DNA from: Chloroflexota bacterium
Lineage (GTDB): Bacteria; Chloroflexota; UBA6077; FW602-bin22
Assembly: GCA_016875715.1 (NCBI GenBank)
Contig: VGOZ01000002.1
Span: 1 to 64,000, forward strand
DNA: 64,000 bases
Direction: 5' to 3'
Of the stretch, positions 19,881 to 28,142 are shown in pieces; position 1 is the first letter of the stretch, and every line of letters begins with the position of its first letter. The notes below the pieces were generated by a model. It saw only the letters and a list, made by a program, of their open reading frames with translations. It did not search any database and was not told where the DNA came from. A program made the translations under genes and the position numbers.

Positions 19881-20057
19881 ATGGCTGAGCACATATCGGG
19901 AGGCACAGCTCACGAAATACCGCACGACCTGGAACATGCTCTTATCTCCGATGCAGATGCACTGGATCGATGGGAGAACCTCACGCCTCTAGCACGTAAT
20001 GAGTGGATTTGCTGGACGATCTCGGTTCGACGGTCGGCCTATTTCCCTGCACCGTGA
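19881..20057 (+). pseudogene. Truncated YdeI/OmpD-associated (bacteriocin-protection-like) protein
   Basis: 58 aa; EIPHDLEHALISDADALDRWENLTPLARNEWICWTISVRR, then stops where the family continues; RBS GAGGAGGT upstream. Confidence 0.5.
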
Positions 20058-20210
20058 AGTCGTGCGACATACCCGCCCTCTCGCCGCTGGGTCATCCGGG
20101 GCGGATAACAGTGGTGGCGCAGCGACTCTTCTCGACCGTCGTCGCCCGGCGGGGTTGACGTGGGTACCCACCTCGGGCGCTACCCTATGCGCTCCGGAGG
20201 TAACCCCCAG

Positions 20211-21236
20211 ATGCGCGCGCTACGAATCGTCGCCGAGAAGCAGGTCATCGTGCGGGATCGGCCGCGGCCGGTGCCCGGCGAGGGCGAGGTGCTCATCAAG
20301 GTGCGCGCCTCCGGCATCTGCGGCAGCGATTTGCACCCGTACCGGCACCCCACGCCCGGTCACCTGACCCAGGACTTCATCCCCGGTCACGAGCCGGCCG
20401 GCGACATTGTCGAGGTCGGCCCCGGAGTGGCCGGGTGGTCGGTGGGCGATCGAGTCGTCGTGTACTTCCGTCGGACCTGCGGCGAGTGCATCAACTGCCG
20501 TACCGGGCGTTCCGAGATCTGTTTCCATCGGATGGGCTCCTACGGGCATCTCAACGGCTACGACGGCTCCGATGCCGAGTTCATGGCCGTGCACACGCGC
20601 TGCCTCCTGCAGCTTCCCGAGTACCTGAGCTACGTCGAGGGCGCGATCATCGCCTGTCAGGCGGGCACCGCCTACTGGCCGCTGAAACGGCTCGGAGTCA
20701 GCGGACGCGACACTCTCGTGGTCTCCGGTCTCGGCCCGGTCGGCCTGCTCGCGATCCTGTTCGCGAAGCCAATGGGCGCGCACATCGTCGGCGTCGATCC
20801 CTCCGCCGGGCGACGCGAGATCGCCGCATCCCTGGGTGCCGACCACACGATCGACCCAACTGCCGGACCGGTCGGCGAGCAGATCCAGGCGATTGTGCCC
20901 GAGCGCGGTACATGCCTGATCGAAACCTCGGGATCGAGCGCCGCCCACGCGGTCATTGGCGAGCTCGTGCGCGCCGGCGGGACGGCCGCGATCGTGGGCC
21001 TCGGCAATCCCGAGTTCAAAATGCCGATGATGATGCTCGCCCACCGCGAATTGACCGTTTTCGGCAGCAGCATCTATCCGGATACGATGTTTGCGGAGAT
21101 CTGCACCTTCATCCGCGATCGCGGCGTCAAACTTGAGAGGGTCGTCAGTCACTACATGCCCCTGGAGAAGGGGCCGGAGGCTTTCCAGATCGCGGAGCAG
21201 GCCACGTCGGGGAAGGTCTGCTTCACCTTCGACTGA
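20211..21236 (+). CDS. Zinc-dependent alcohol dehydrogenase
   Basis: ICGSDLHPYRHP, GHEPAGDIVEVG, CGECINCRTGRSEIC structural zinc site. Confidence 0.9.
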   Translation: MRALRIVAEKQVIVRDRPRPVPGEGEVLIKVRASGICGSDLHPYRHPTPGHLTQDFIPGHEPAGDIVEVGPGVAGWSVGDRVVVYFRRTCGECINCRTGRSEICFHRMGSYGHLNGYDGSDAEFMAVHTRCLLQLPEYLSYVEGAIIACQAGTAYWPLKRLGVSGRDTLVVSGLGPVGLLAILFAKPMGAHIVGVDPSAGRREIAASLGADHTIDPTAGPVGEQIQAIVPERGTCLIETSGSSAAHAVIGELVRAGGTAAIVGLGNPEFKMPMMMLAHRELTVFGSSIYPDTMFAEICTFIRDRGVKLERVVSHYMPLEKGPEAFQIAEQATSGKVCFTFD

Positions 21237-21247
21237 GCGTCCGGGCG

Positions 21248-21889
21248 ATGGGTCTTGAGGCGCGCGCAGCCCTGCTGGTGGACGGCGGCGAGATTGCCAC
21301 CGGTCGGGCACTTCTGGAGACCGACGAGCTGTTCTTTCGCCCTACCGGAGCGCGTCTGCGCATCCCGCTCGCGACGATCCGCGGCGCTTCGGCCGAGGGC
21401 GCGCGACTCAGGATCCAGCGGGACGAAGGCGCGCTCGTGCTCGATCTCGAAGGACCAGCCCAGCGCTGGGTCGATCGTATCTTGCGGCCGCGGTCGCTTC
21501 TCGACCGCATGGGGCTACGCGCCGGGCAGCGCGTCCGCATCGCAGGAGTCACCGATGAGCCCTTCCTGCGCGATGCGCGCCAGGCTCTCGCCGTCGTCGA
21601 CGACGCGGTCGCGCCGATCGATGTACTGATCCTCCAGATCGAGGATCCAGGCGGACTCGCCGGCATGGGCGCCGCGATCGGACCCGTCCCGCCGGCGGCC
21701 ACCTGGCTGATCACACCGCGTGGACGGGCGGGTTTGGGCGACACGGCGGTGCTCGGGGCCGGCCGAGCGCACGGACTCGTCGATACTCGGGTGGCGCGCT
21801 TCTCAGCGACCCACACCGCGACCCGGTTCAGTCGCCCGCACGTGGGACGGGCCGCCTCCGCACCAGACTTGGCCTCGCCCTCCGCCTGA
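21248..21889 (+). CDS. DUF3052-like protein with N-terminal extension
   Basis: 213 aa; C-terminus TWLITPRGRAGLGDTAVLGAGRAHGLVDTRVARFSATHTATRF. Confidence 0.5.
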   Translation: MGLEARAALLVDGGEIATGRALLETDELFFRPTGARLRIPLATIRGASAEGARLRIQRDEGALVLDLEGPAQRWVDRILRPRSLLDRMGLRAGQRVRIAGVTDEPFLRDARQALAVVDDAVAPIDVLILQIEDPGGLAGMGAAIGPVPPAATWLITPRGRAGLGDTAVLGAGRAHGLVDTRVARFSATHTATRFSRPHVGRAASAPDLASPSA

Positions 21890-21925
21890 GGCGCGATCGG
21901 GCGCTCCAGCCGTCGGCGCCCGGTC

Positions 21926-22140
21926 ATGGCGCTGCCCCCTTTCTCCAGCATCTCCAGGTGCTCGAGAGGAGCGGCGTCGTCCGAGTATCCCGGAGCGGCA
22001 GAGCGGGCGCGCACTACCGGGCGGTCGCGCTGCACCCGAACGCCGACAGTCGCGGCCGACACGAGGCGAGGGGTTTCCACGATGGGTGGGGCCAGGCCTT
22101 TGCCCAGATGGTGGAACTGCGGTGCCCCGGACTCGACTGA
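21926..22140 (+). pseudogene. Chimeric ArsR::AHSA1 remnant
   Basis: FLQHLQVLERSGVVRVSRSGRAG (ArsR wHTH) in frame with RHEARGFHDGWGQAFAQMVEL (AHSA1 C-terminus); MALPPF in an adjacent frame suggests a further frameshift. Confidence 0.55.
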
Positions 22141-22262
22141 GGCACCGCGAGCGGGACCGGCGGCTTCCCGCCCGCCCCGCCTGGCTCCGCACCGACCGGT
22201 TCTGACGCACGTCGAGGCCGGCCGTGGGCCGGAAGTCCGCGACTCCCTTCGCGGTACGCCCT

Positions 22263-22664
22263 CTAGCCCATCGTGTTCGCCGCCTCCGGCTTCACCCGGT
22301 AGATGACACGCTGCTCGCCCTCACGGCGGGGGTAGTTGCGGTCGCCCCAGTACTTCTCGCGCAACGAGCAGATGTTGTCAAAGGCGCCTTCCTCGGTCTC
22401 ATCGACCACCTGGCCCCGGATCTGGATGTAGCGGTACGGGTTCTTCGGATCCTGAACCGAAAGCGCGACCTTCGGGTGGCGATGGAGGATGCGGTCCTTC
22501 ACCCGCCGCCGCGCCGTGTTGAAGATGATGTGCTCGCCGTCATAGTCGAACCACATCGGCGTCACGTGGGGCGTGCCGTCCTTCGTCACCAGCGCGAGCG
22601 AGGCGAAAGCCTTCGCCTCGCGCCCGAGGATATCGAGAAACCGCTCTGGAATCGCGTTTGCCAT
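22263..22664 (-). CDS. Pyridoxamine 5'-phosphate oxidase-fold (F420-dependent-like) protein
   Basis: 133 aa; FASLALVTKDGTPHVTPMWFDYDGEHIIFNTARRRVKDRILHRHPKVALSV. Confidence 0.85.
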   Translation of the reverse strand: MANAIPERFLDILGREAKAFASLALVTKDGTPHVTPMWFDYDGEHIIFNTARRRVKDRILHRHPKVALSVQDPKNPYRYIQIRGQVVDETEEGAFDNICSLREKYWGDRNYPRREGEQRVIYRVKPEAANTMG

Positions 22665-22731
22665 GTGATGTCTCCTTCCGCCTGGTAGAGAGGATGAGGA
22701 TAGACACGCGTTTCGCCACGCGCCGCCACGG

Positions 22732-22872
22732 CTATCCCGGCCGGAGGCGGAACTCGTCAAAGCAGGGCCAGCGGGACGCATCCTCACCGGACATCTCGGC
22801 GGCGAACCCGGCGCGGACGGCGTCGGGCGGACGTTCGATCGGGACGCTAACGTGCTTGATCCGGTACGGCAT
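22732..22872 (-). pseudogene. Possible N-terminal SRPBCC fragment
   Basis: 46 aa; MPYRIKHVSVPIERPPDAVRAGFAAEMSGEDASRWPCFDEF resembles SRPBCC N-terminus; then stop. Confidence 0.3.
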
Positions 22873-23226
22873 GAGGCCATCCTAGCCGACGGCCTGCGCC
22901 GGCCGTCTTGAACGAATCGGACACCCGGGCGGCTGCACGCCGCCGCCGTTTTCCGACTTTCTGTTGGAGTCATAGGAACGGGTGTTCTGCTCTGTAAGGT
23001 AGCTAGCGCCAGGGTAGTCGGCTGTGTCGGGAACGCCCCCACGACTAGATTGGCCTTCTCGCAGCGCCCCCAGCGGGAGAAGGAGCACCGACGTCGCCAG
23101 GGCGCGCGCCGCGCACCCGGACGCCGTATCCTGCGCGCGGGCCATCAGTGACCCCGCAACGAGGAGGTTCGGACTTGCTGCGGTCGCTCCACTGGCGGAC
23201 GTGCGCTGCTCGCCGACGACGCGCCC

Positions 23227-24015
23227 GTGCAGCTGGACGAGGTGCGCCGCCGGACGAGCCGGCCAGCGAGCCGCTGCACGACGGGTTCGCCGAGGCCGAG
23301 CTGGCTAGGATGCTACGTCTACGCGCTGCGCGATCCGCGCACCGAGGTCATCTTCTACGTCGGGAAGGGCAAGGGCGACCGCGTCTACCAGCACGCGCGG
23401 CACGCCAAGCGGGTCGACGCGGCAGAAACGCCAGAACAGCTCAAGCTCAGCCGTATCCGCGAGATACTCGCCGGGGGCCACGAGGTCGGCGTCGAGATCA
23501 TTCGCCACGGTATGGACGAGGCGGTCGCCTACGAAGTCGAAGGCGCGGTGATCGACGCCCGCGCTGTGGCCGGCGTCGGTCTCACCAACGCCGTTTCCGG
23601 GCATGGGCTCGCGCGGGGTTGGCGCCCGCTCGACGACATCGTCGCGAGGTACGCGGCAAGACCTGCCGAGATCGCACCCCAGCACCGCGTGATCCTCATC
23701 CGGATCAGGCGGCAGTACAAGGCCGGCATGCCGGCGGACGCGCTCTACGAGGCGACGCGGAAGTGGTGGGCGGCCGCGCCGGCGCGGCGCCGGCCCGAGT
23801 GGGCGTTCGCCGTCCACGACGGGATCGTGCGGGCCGTGTACACGATCGAAGGGTGGGAGCGGCCGCAGGAGCACGAGCGCGTCGGACGACTCAAGAACCG
23901 GTGGGCGTTCTTCGGCCGACGCGACGAACCCATGGAGGATGTGTACCTCTGGACGGACGTATCGCGGTACCTGCCGCGGGGCGCCCAGAACCCCACCCGG
24001 TACGTCCATTGCTGA
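23227..24015 (+). CDS. LEM-3-like GIY-YIG nuclease domain protein
   Basis: 262 aa; GCYVYALRDPRTEVIFYVGKGKGDRVYQHARHA; conserved-looking C-terminal domain ending RYLPRGAQNPTRYVHC; N-terminus may be frameshifted near 23305. Confidence 0.75.
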   Translation: MQLDEVRRRTSRPASRCTTGSPRPSWLGCYVYALRDPRTEVIFYVGKGKGDRVYQHARHAKRVDAAETPEQLKLSRIREILAGGHEVGVEIIRHGMDEAVAYEVEGAVIDARAVAGVGLTNAVSGHGLARGWRPLDDIVARYAARPAEIAPQHRVILIRIRRQYKAGMPADALYEATRKWWAAAPARRRPEWAFAVHDGIVRAVYTIEGWERPQEHERVGRLKNRWAFFGRRDEPMEDVYLWTDVSRYLPRGAQNPTRYVHC

Positions 24016-24046
24016 GCTCGTACGTGGCCGCAGGCGGTTGGCAACG

Positions 24047-25139
24047 TTGAGCGCTCCCGTCGAGCAGCGTCCGGTCGTGCGACCGGAGCACCACCGCGCG
24101 GTGGACTACATGGAATCGGAGGGGTTCCGCGCGGTGATGGCGGTCTTCGACGCGCACCGCGCCGAGACGGGCGGGGTCTATTACCGGCCTGTCGCCGGCG
24201 GGATCTGCGTCATCGACCTGTCGCCGGCCTCGCGAAAGACTCGCATCGGCGTGGGGCGGGCGCCCGTGCGGCCGGGAACAACGGCGGACGAGGTCGCGCG
24301 CGGCATGCCGGCGCGCCTCGCGTACCTGCGTCAGGCGCGCGACCGGCAGGCGCGGGACTCGAAGGAGGTGCAGATCGAGGCCGCCCTCATCGGTCACGCC
24401 CTCGGGGCCGGCTTGCGGTTGCCGGCGCCGTTGGACCCGAGCCTGCGCTTCGTGCACAGCCAATGGCGCATCGAGCCGGCGGCGGGGAAGGGGGCACGTT
24501 TCACCGACCTCATCGCGGTGGACACCGCGACGGCGGCGCTCGCGATTATCGAGCTGAAGAAGCGGCCCGACCCGCGCGCGCTGGAGCAGGCGAGCGGGAC
24601 GCTCGAGCGGAACCTGCTCGCACCGGCGCCGCGCCTGCTGATCGTTCTCGGCGTGGGCGTCTATTACACCGGGTTGTTCCTGTTCCACGTCGCCTCGCTT
24701 CTGACGCTCGCCTTCCTCTTCCTGCACATCAACGTTCGGTGGACGCCGTCCGCTCTGGCGACCACCGGACTCGTTATCGTGCTGGTCGTGCTGTTGAGCG
24801 TCGGATTCGGGATCCTCTCCGCCGCCGTGATGCTGGCGTGGCGCGATGGCTCCCTGGTGATGATCGCGATCAATCGTCCGATGCTGCTGGTGAGCGGCGC
24901 CTACCTCCTGTTACCGACTATTCCCGAGCCCGTTCCGCACGCTCGCCTGGTTCAACCCCCTGGCGTAGGCGGTAGACGCGTTTCGAGGCAGCCTGACCGG
25001 GGTCACCGTCCTTCTGCCGCTAGAGCAGGCGATCGTCGTCCTTACCGTGGCGACGGTTGTGCTGATCGGCGCGGGTATCGCGTTGTTCGAGCACCTCATG
25101 GGCATCTGGTTGCGCACGGGGTCGCTCGACGCCCACTGA
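24047..25139 (+). pseudogene. PD-(D/E)XK-like nuclease domain fused in frame to decayed 3' half of ABC-2 type transporter permease
   Basis: RFTDLIAVDTATAALAIIELKKRPDPRALEQASG then TLERNLLAPAPRLLIVLGVGVYYTGLFLFH...; frameshift near 24933 and TAG at 24966-24968, recovered frame RTLAWFNPLA*AVDAFRGSLTGVTVLLPLEQ...LRTGSLDAH* ends 25139. Confidence 0.65.
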
Positions 25140-25151
25140 CCGGCGACTGAA

Positions 25152-25592
25152 TCAGACCGCGACATCCTCAAGGTGCTGCACGCAACTGAACGACGGCGCG
25201 AGGAGGCGGAACATCCGCTCGTCGGCGGTGACGTAGATGGCGCCATCGCGGATCGCCAGCGCGAGGTGGAGCGCCTCCGCGAACGGCCGATCGTGGCGGC
25301 TCGCCAGGAGCAGCGCCTCATCGGCCAGATCCTCGGAAGGCACGAGCGGGGGCAGGATCGCGTGGAGCACCTGGTGAACCTGCTGCGCGTGGTCGGCCGT
25401 CACCTCACCGGCGCGGACCTTGCGGCGGCAGATGCTCCCCAGTTCGGCGACGAGCACGTCCGGTGCACGGAGGGAGAGCGTCTGCGCTGCCCAGGCGTCG
25501 AAGAGGCGCAGCGCCGTCGCGGAGTCGGTCTCGTTGAAACCCCACTTGGCGACGGTCGCCGCGTCGACGACAACCGGGCTATCGGCCGCCAC
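25152..25592 (-). CDS. PIN-domain toxin (VapC-like)
   Basis: 146 aa from GTG at 25592; VVVDAATVAKW, RAPDVLVAELGSI, FAEALHLALAIRDGAIYVTADERMFR. Confidence 0.75.
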   Translation of the reverse strand: MAADSPVVVDAATVAKWGFNETDSATALRLFDAWAAQTLSLRAPDVLVAELGSICRRKVRAGEVTADHAQQVHQVLHAILPPLVPSEDLADEALLLASRHDRPFAEALHLALAIRDGAIYVTADERMFRLLAPSFSCVQHLEDVAV

Positions 25593-25830
25593 GCTCGGAC
25601 CAGAGGAGCGACGCGCTATCGGTCGTCGCCTGGCCGGGCGCGACGCGCATGCGCAGCGCATCGAGCCGCCTCCGCTGTCGGCCGAGTTGCGCCGCACGCC
25701 GGGTCACCGCGGCGTGCTCGTCCAGTACGCTCACCAGATGCCGGTTGACGCTCCTCCCCTGGTGGTCGGCCTCGCCCCGCAGCGCGTCCAGCGTCGTTTC
25801 CGACAGACCCCGAATCGTCAGTACCGCCAT
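25579..25830 (-). CDS. RHH antitoxin (VapB/FitA-like)
   Basis: 83 aa; MAVLTIRGLSETTLDALRGEADHQGRSVNRHLVSVLDEHA; overlaps toxin start by 14 nt. Confidence 0.75.
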   Translation of the reverse strand: MAVLTIRGLSETTLDALRGEADHQGRSVNRHLVSVLDEHAAVTRRAAQLGRQRRRLDALRMRVAPGQATTDSASLLWSERGGR

Positions 25831-26180
25831 GCCCGCACTCCTGATCGCGATGGCCCCAGAATAGAACAGATGATCTACTTAGTGCAAGCCCCTCTTTCGA
25901 GAGTCGCGGGAGTCCCGCTCGCCTCACCCCGCTGCCCGCGCGCCTCGAGGGCTGAAGACCGTGTCGCGGACTTCTCCCGCAGGCAGAGTCGAAGGGCGAG
26001 GTTGCTCTGCGGGCAGGCCCCCATCCCGGCATTGTCGCGCCGTCCATGCCACGTCCGATGCCGGCACCGGGCGCCCGATGCCCTCACCTCGCGACACGTG
26101 GGCGTCCTCGCGGTGGGAGTGAAACTTCAGCGCACCTGGCAGGGAGTGACGGTCTGCGGGCCGGCTGTTTGCCCCGGTCG

Positions 26181-28142
26181 CTAACCGCGCGGCCTGGGTG
26201 TCCCCGTAGCGGGCGCGACCGTCGGCGTACCGGGGCCGGGAGTGACGGTCGGCGTGCCGGGGCCAGGCGTGGGGGTTGCGGTGCCGGTGAGAGCGATCGC
26301 CGTCGCGGTAGCCGGGTTCGGCGTGCGGGTCGGGAACGGCGTGCGCTGATCGTCTGGCGCCATCCGCACCGGAGGGATCGGCGTGGGCGTCCCCTTCGGG
26401 AAGGCCGCTTCGATGGGCAGCTCCGGCGGTTTGTTCATCGTGCCCACCAGCGTGACGGAGCGTGACGGCAGGTAGTTGCTCTTCATCTTGAGGATCCGCT
26501 TCTCCGGGCCATCTCCGGTCACGGTGCGGCTCAGTTCGACAAAAAATCCATCGCGCGGCGCCTCGATGACGAGCGTGCGTCCCCAGGGCAGCGCCGGATC
26601 CGGCTGTAATACCGGCTCGGGGTCGGGCGCATTCGCGTTGGTGATAATCGGTTTGGCGACCTCGATCTGCCAGCCGGGCTTCCGCCCGTGCAACTCGAAG
26701 ATGATGTTGTCACCCTCCACGCGCGCCTGGATCACGATCGGCGTCTTCGAACTATTGATCCACTTGAAGTCGACGTTGAACTCCTCGTCCACCGTCACAT
26801 CCAGGCCGACGATCCCGCGGGACGCGTAGGAGGGGATCCAGTAGAGGTGCCAGTACCGCTCCTCGAGCGGGTAGCCGGCCCAGAACACCGCCTGAAAGAG
26901 CGTCGTGGAGACCTGGCAGATCCCGCCGGCGATCGAGGGAACGGTGCGGATACCCTCCTCGGAGTTCGTGATGCCGTAGCCCCATTTGAACCCCGCGTCC
27001 AGGGTTGTCGGCCCGACCGCGCGGTTGAACGAGAACACATCTCCGGGCGCGACAACGTAGCCGTTGAGACGGCTCGCCGCCAGGGTCACGTTATGGCGCT
27101 TCTCGGGGATCGCCCCGCCGAGCGGCGTGGAGCCTTTCTCGATCAATTCCGAGACCTCGAGCGATGGCGCGCTGTCCGGGCCGTACCTGGGTGGTATCGC
27201 CCGCACGGGCAGGATGACCAGACGTGACTCCTCGTCGAGCGCCCTCTGGAAGGCCGCCAGCGCGCCATTGTGGTCGAGTTGTTGTCCGGGTTTGCCCGGA
27301 TCGATGACCTTCGCGCGTCCGGCCTCGATGCTGAAGCGCGCGTTGACCGGCTCCGTCTCAATGACCGGCGCGAACTTCTTCAGAAAGGCTTCGAGCACCA
27401 TCTCGTCGGGGACGAGCCGGGCGGGAACGCCGGGTCTCGCGGGCGCGATAGCGAGAACGGAGGCGAAGTCCTTTCGATTGAACGTCCAGAAGCGGTCGTC
27501 TCGCCGCGCGGTGAGGTACGGCGGCGCGCCGTCCAGCAGGCGATTGGCCCGCGCGAATGCCACGGAGGTCAGGTCGTCGGCCACCCGGATCGGCACCGGC
27601 GTCATCGGCAGGTCGGCTCGCGGTTCGGCTCGATCGATCGCTGCCAGGATCCGTTCCCGCGCGAGCGGGCGATCGACATCCTCGCCAGGACGTGCCGGCA
27701 CGCGGGTGACGCGGCCGTCGGCGCTGATGCGCAGGTCCGCGTCGATCGGCTCGCGTCGGCTCGCGCGCGATGCGAGGTCGATCAGTCGGTCCATCGCCGC
27801 GTCGTCGCGCGGGCGGTGGAGGCGCGGCCGGCCCTCCTCATACGCGACGGTGAAGCCGAGTTCCCGCGGGCTAGTACGTAGCTGCACGAGCCCTAGGCCG
27901 ACGGCGAGCGGCCGATCCAGCATCGCGTTCGCGGCGGCGACATCCGGCGTGGGCGTGGCGGGAACAGGAGTAGGCACGAGGGGCTTCGACGCCGAGGACG
28001 ATGCGGCCGCCGTCGCGGTGGCGGCCGCGCCGGGTGGCACGTCGCCTCCCGGCAAGCGGAAGCCTGGCGCACAGGCGAGCGCGCCGGTGATGCCGAGCGC
28101 GGCGATCATCCGCCGCCGTGAGATCGCGTGCCGTCGTCCCAT
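26181..28142 (-). CDS. VanW family protein (exported, Thr/Pro-rich tail)
   Basis: 653 aa; FNRAVGPTTLDAGFKWG...GGICQVSTTLFQAVFWAGYPLEERYWHLYWIPSY; C-terminal TPGPGTPTV repeats. Confidence 0.85.
   Translation of the reverse strand: MGRRHAISRRRMIAALGITGALACAPGFRLPGGDVPPGAAATATAAASSSASKPLVPTPVPATPTPDVAAANAMLDRPLAVGLGLVQLRTSPRELGFTVAYEEGRPRLHRPRDDAAMDRLIDLASRASRREPIDADLRISADGRVTRVPARPGEDVDRPLARERILAAIDRAEPRADLPMTPVPIRVADDLTSVAFARANRLLDGAPPYLTARRDDRFWTFNRKDFASVLAIAPARPGVPARLVPDEMVLEAFLKKFAPVIETEPVNARFSIEAGRAKVIDPGKPGQQLDHNGALAAFQRALDEESRLVILPVRAIPPRYGPDSAPSLEVSELIEKGSTPLGGAIPEKRHNVTLAASRLNGYVVAPGDVFSFNRAVGPTTLDAGFKWGYGITNSEEGIRTVPSIAGGICQVSTTLFQAVFWAGYPLEERYWHLYWIPSYASRGIVGLDVTVDEEFNVDFKWINSSKTPIVIQARVEGDNIIFELHGRKPGWQIEVAKPIITNANAPDPEPVLQPDPALPWGRTLVIEAPRDGFFVELSRTVTGDGPEKRILKMKSNYLPSRSVTLVGTMNKPPELPIEAAFPKGTPTPIPPVRMAPDDQRTPFPTRTPNPATATAIALTGTATPTPGPGTPTVTPGPGTPTVAPATGTPRPRG
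26218..26272 (-). repeat. Tandem 27-bp repeat encoding TPGPGTPTV
   Basis: Two near-identical 27-bp units in the 3' end of the VanW gene. Confidence 0.65.
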
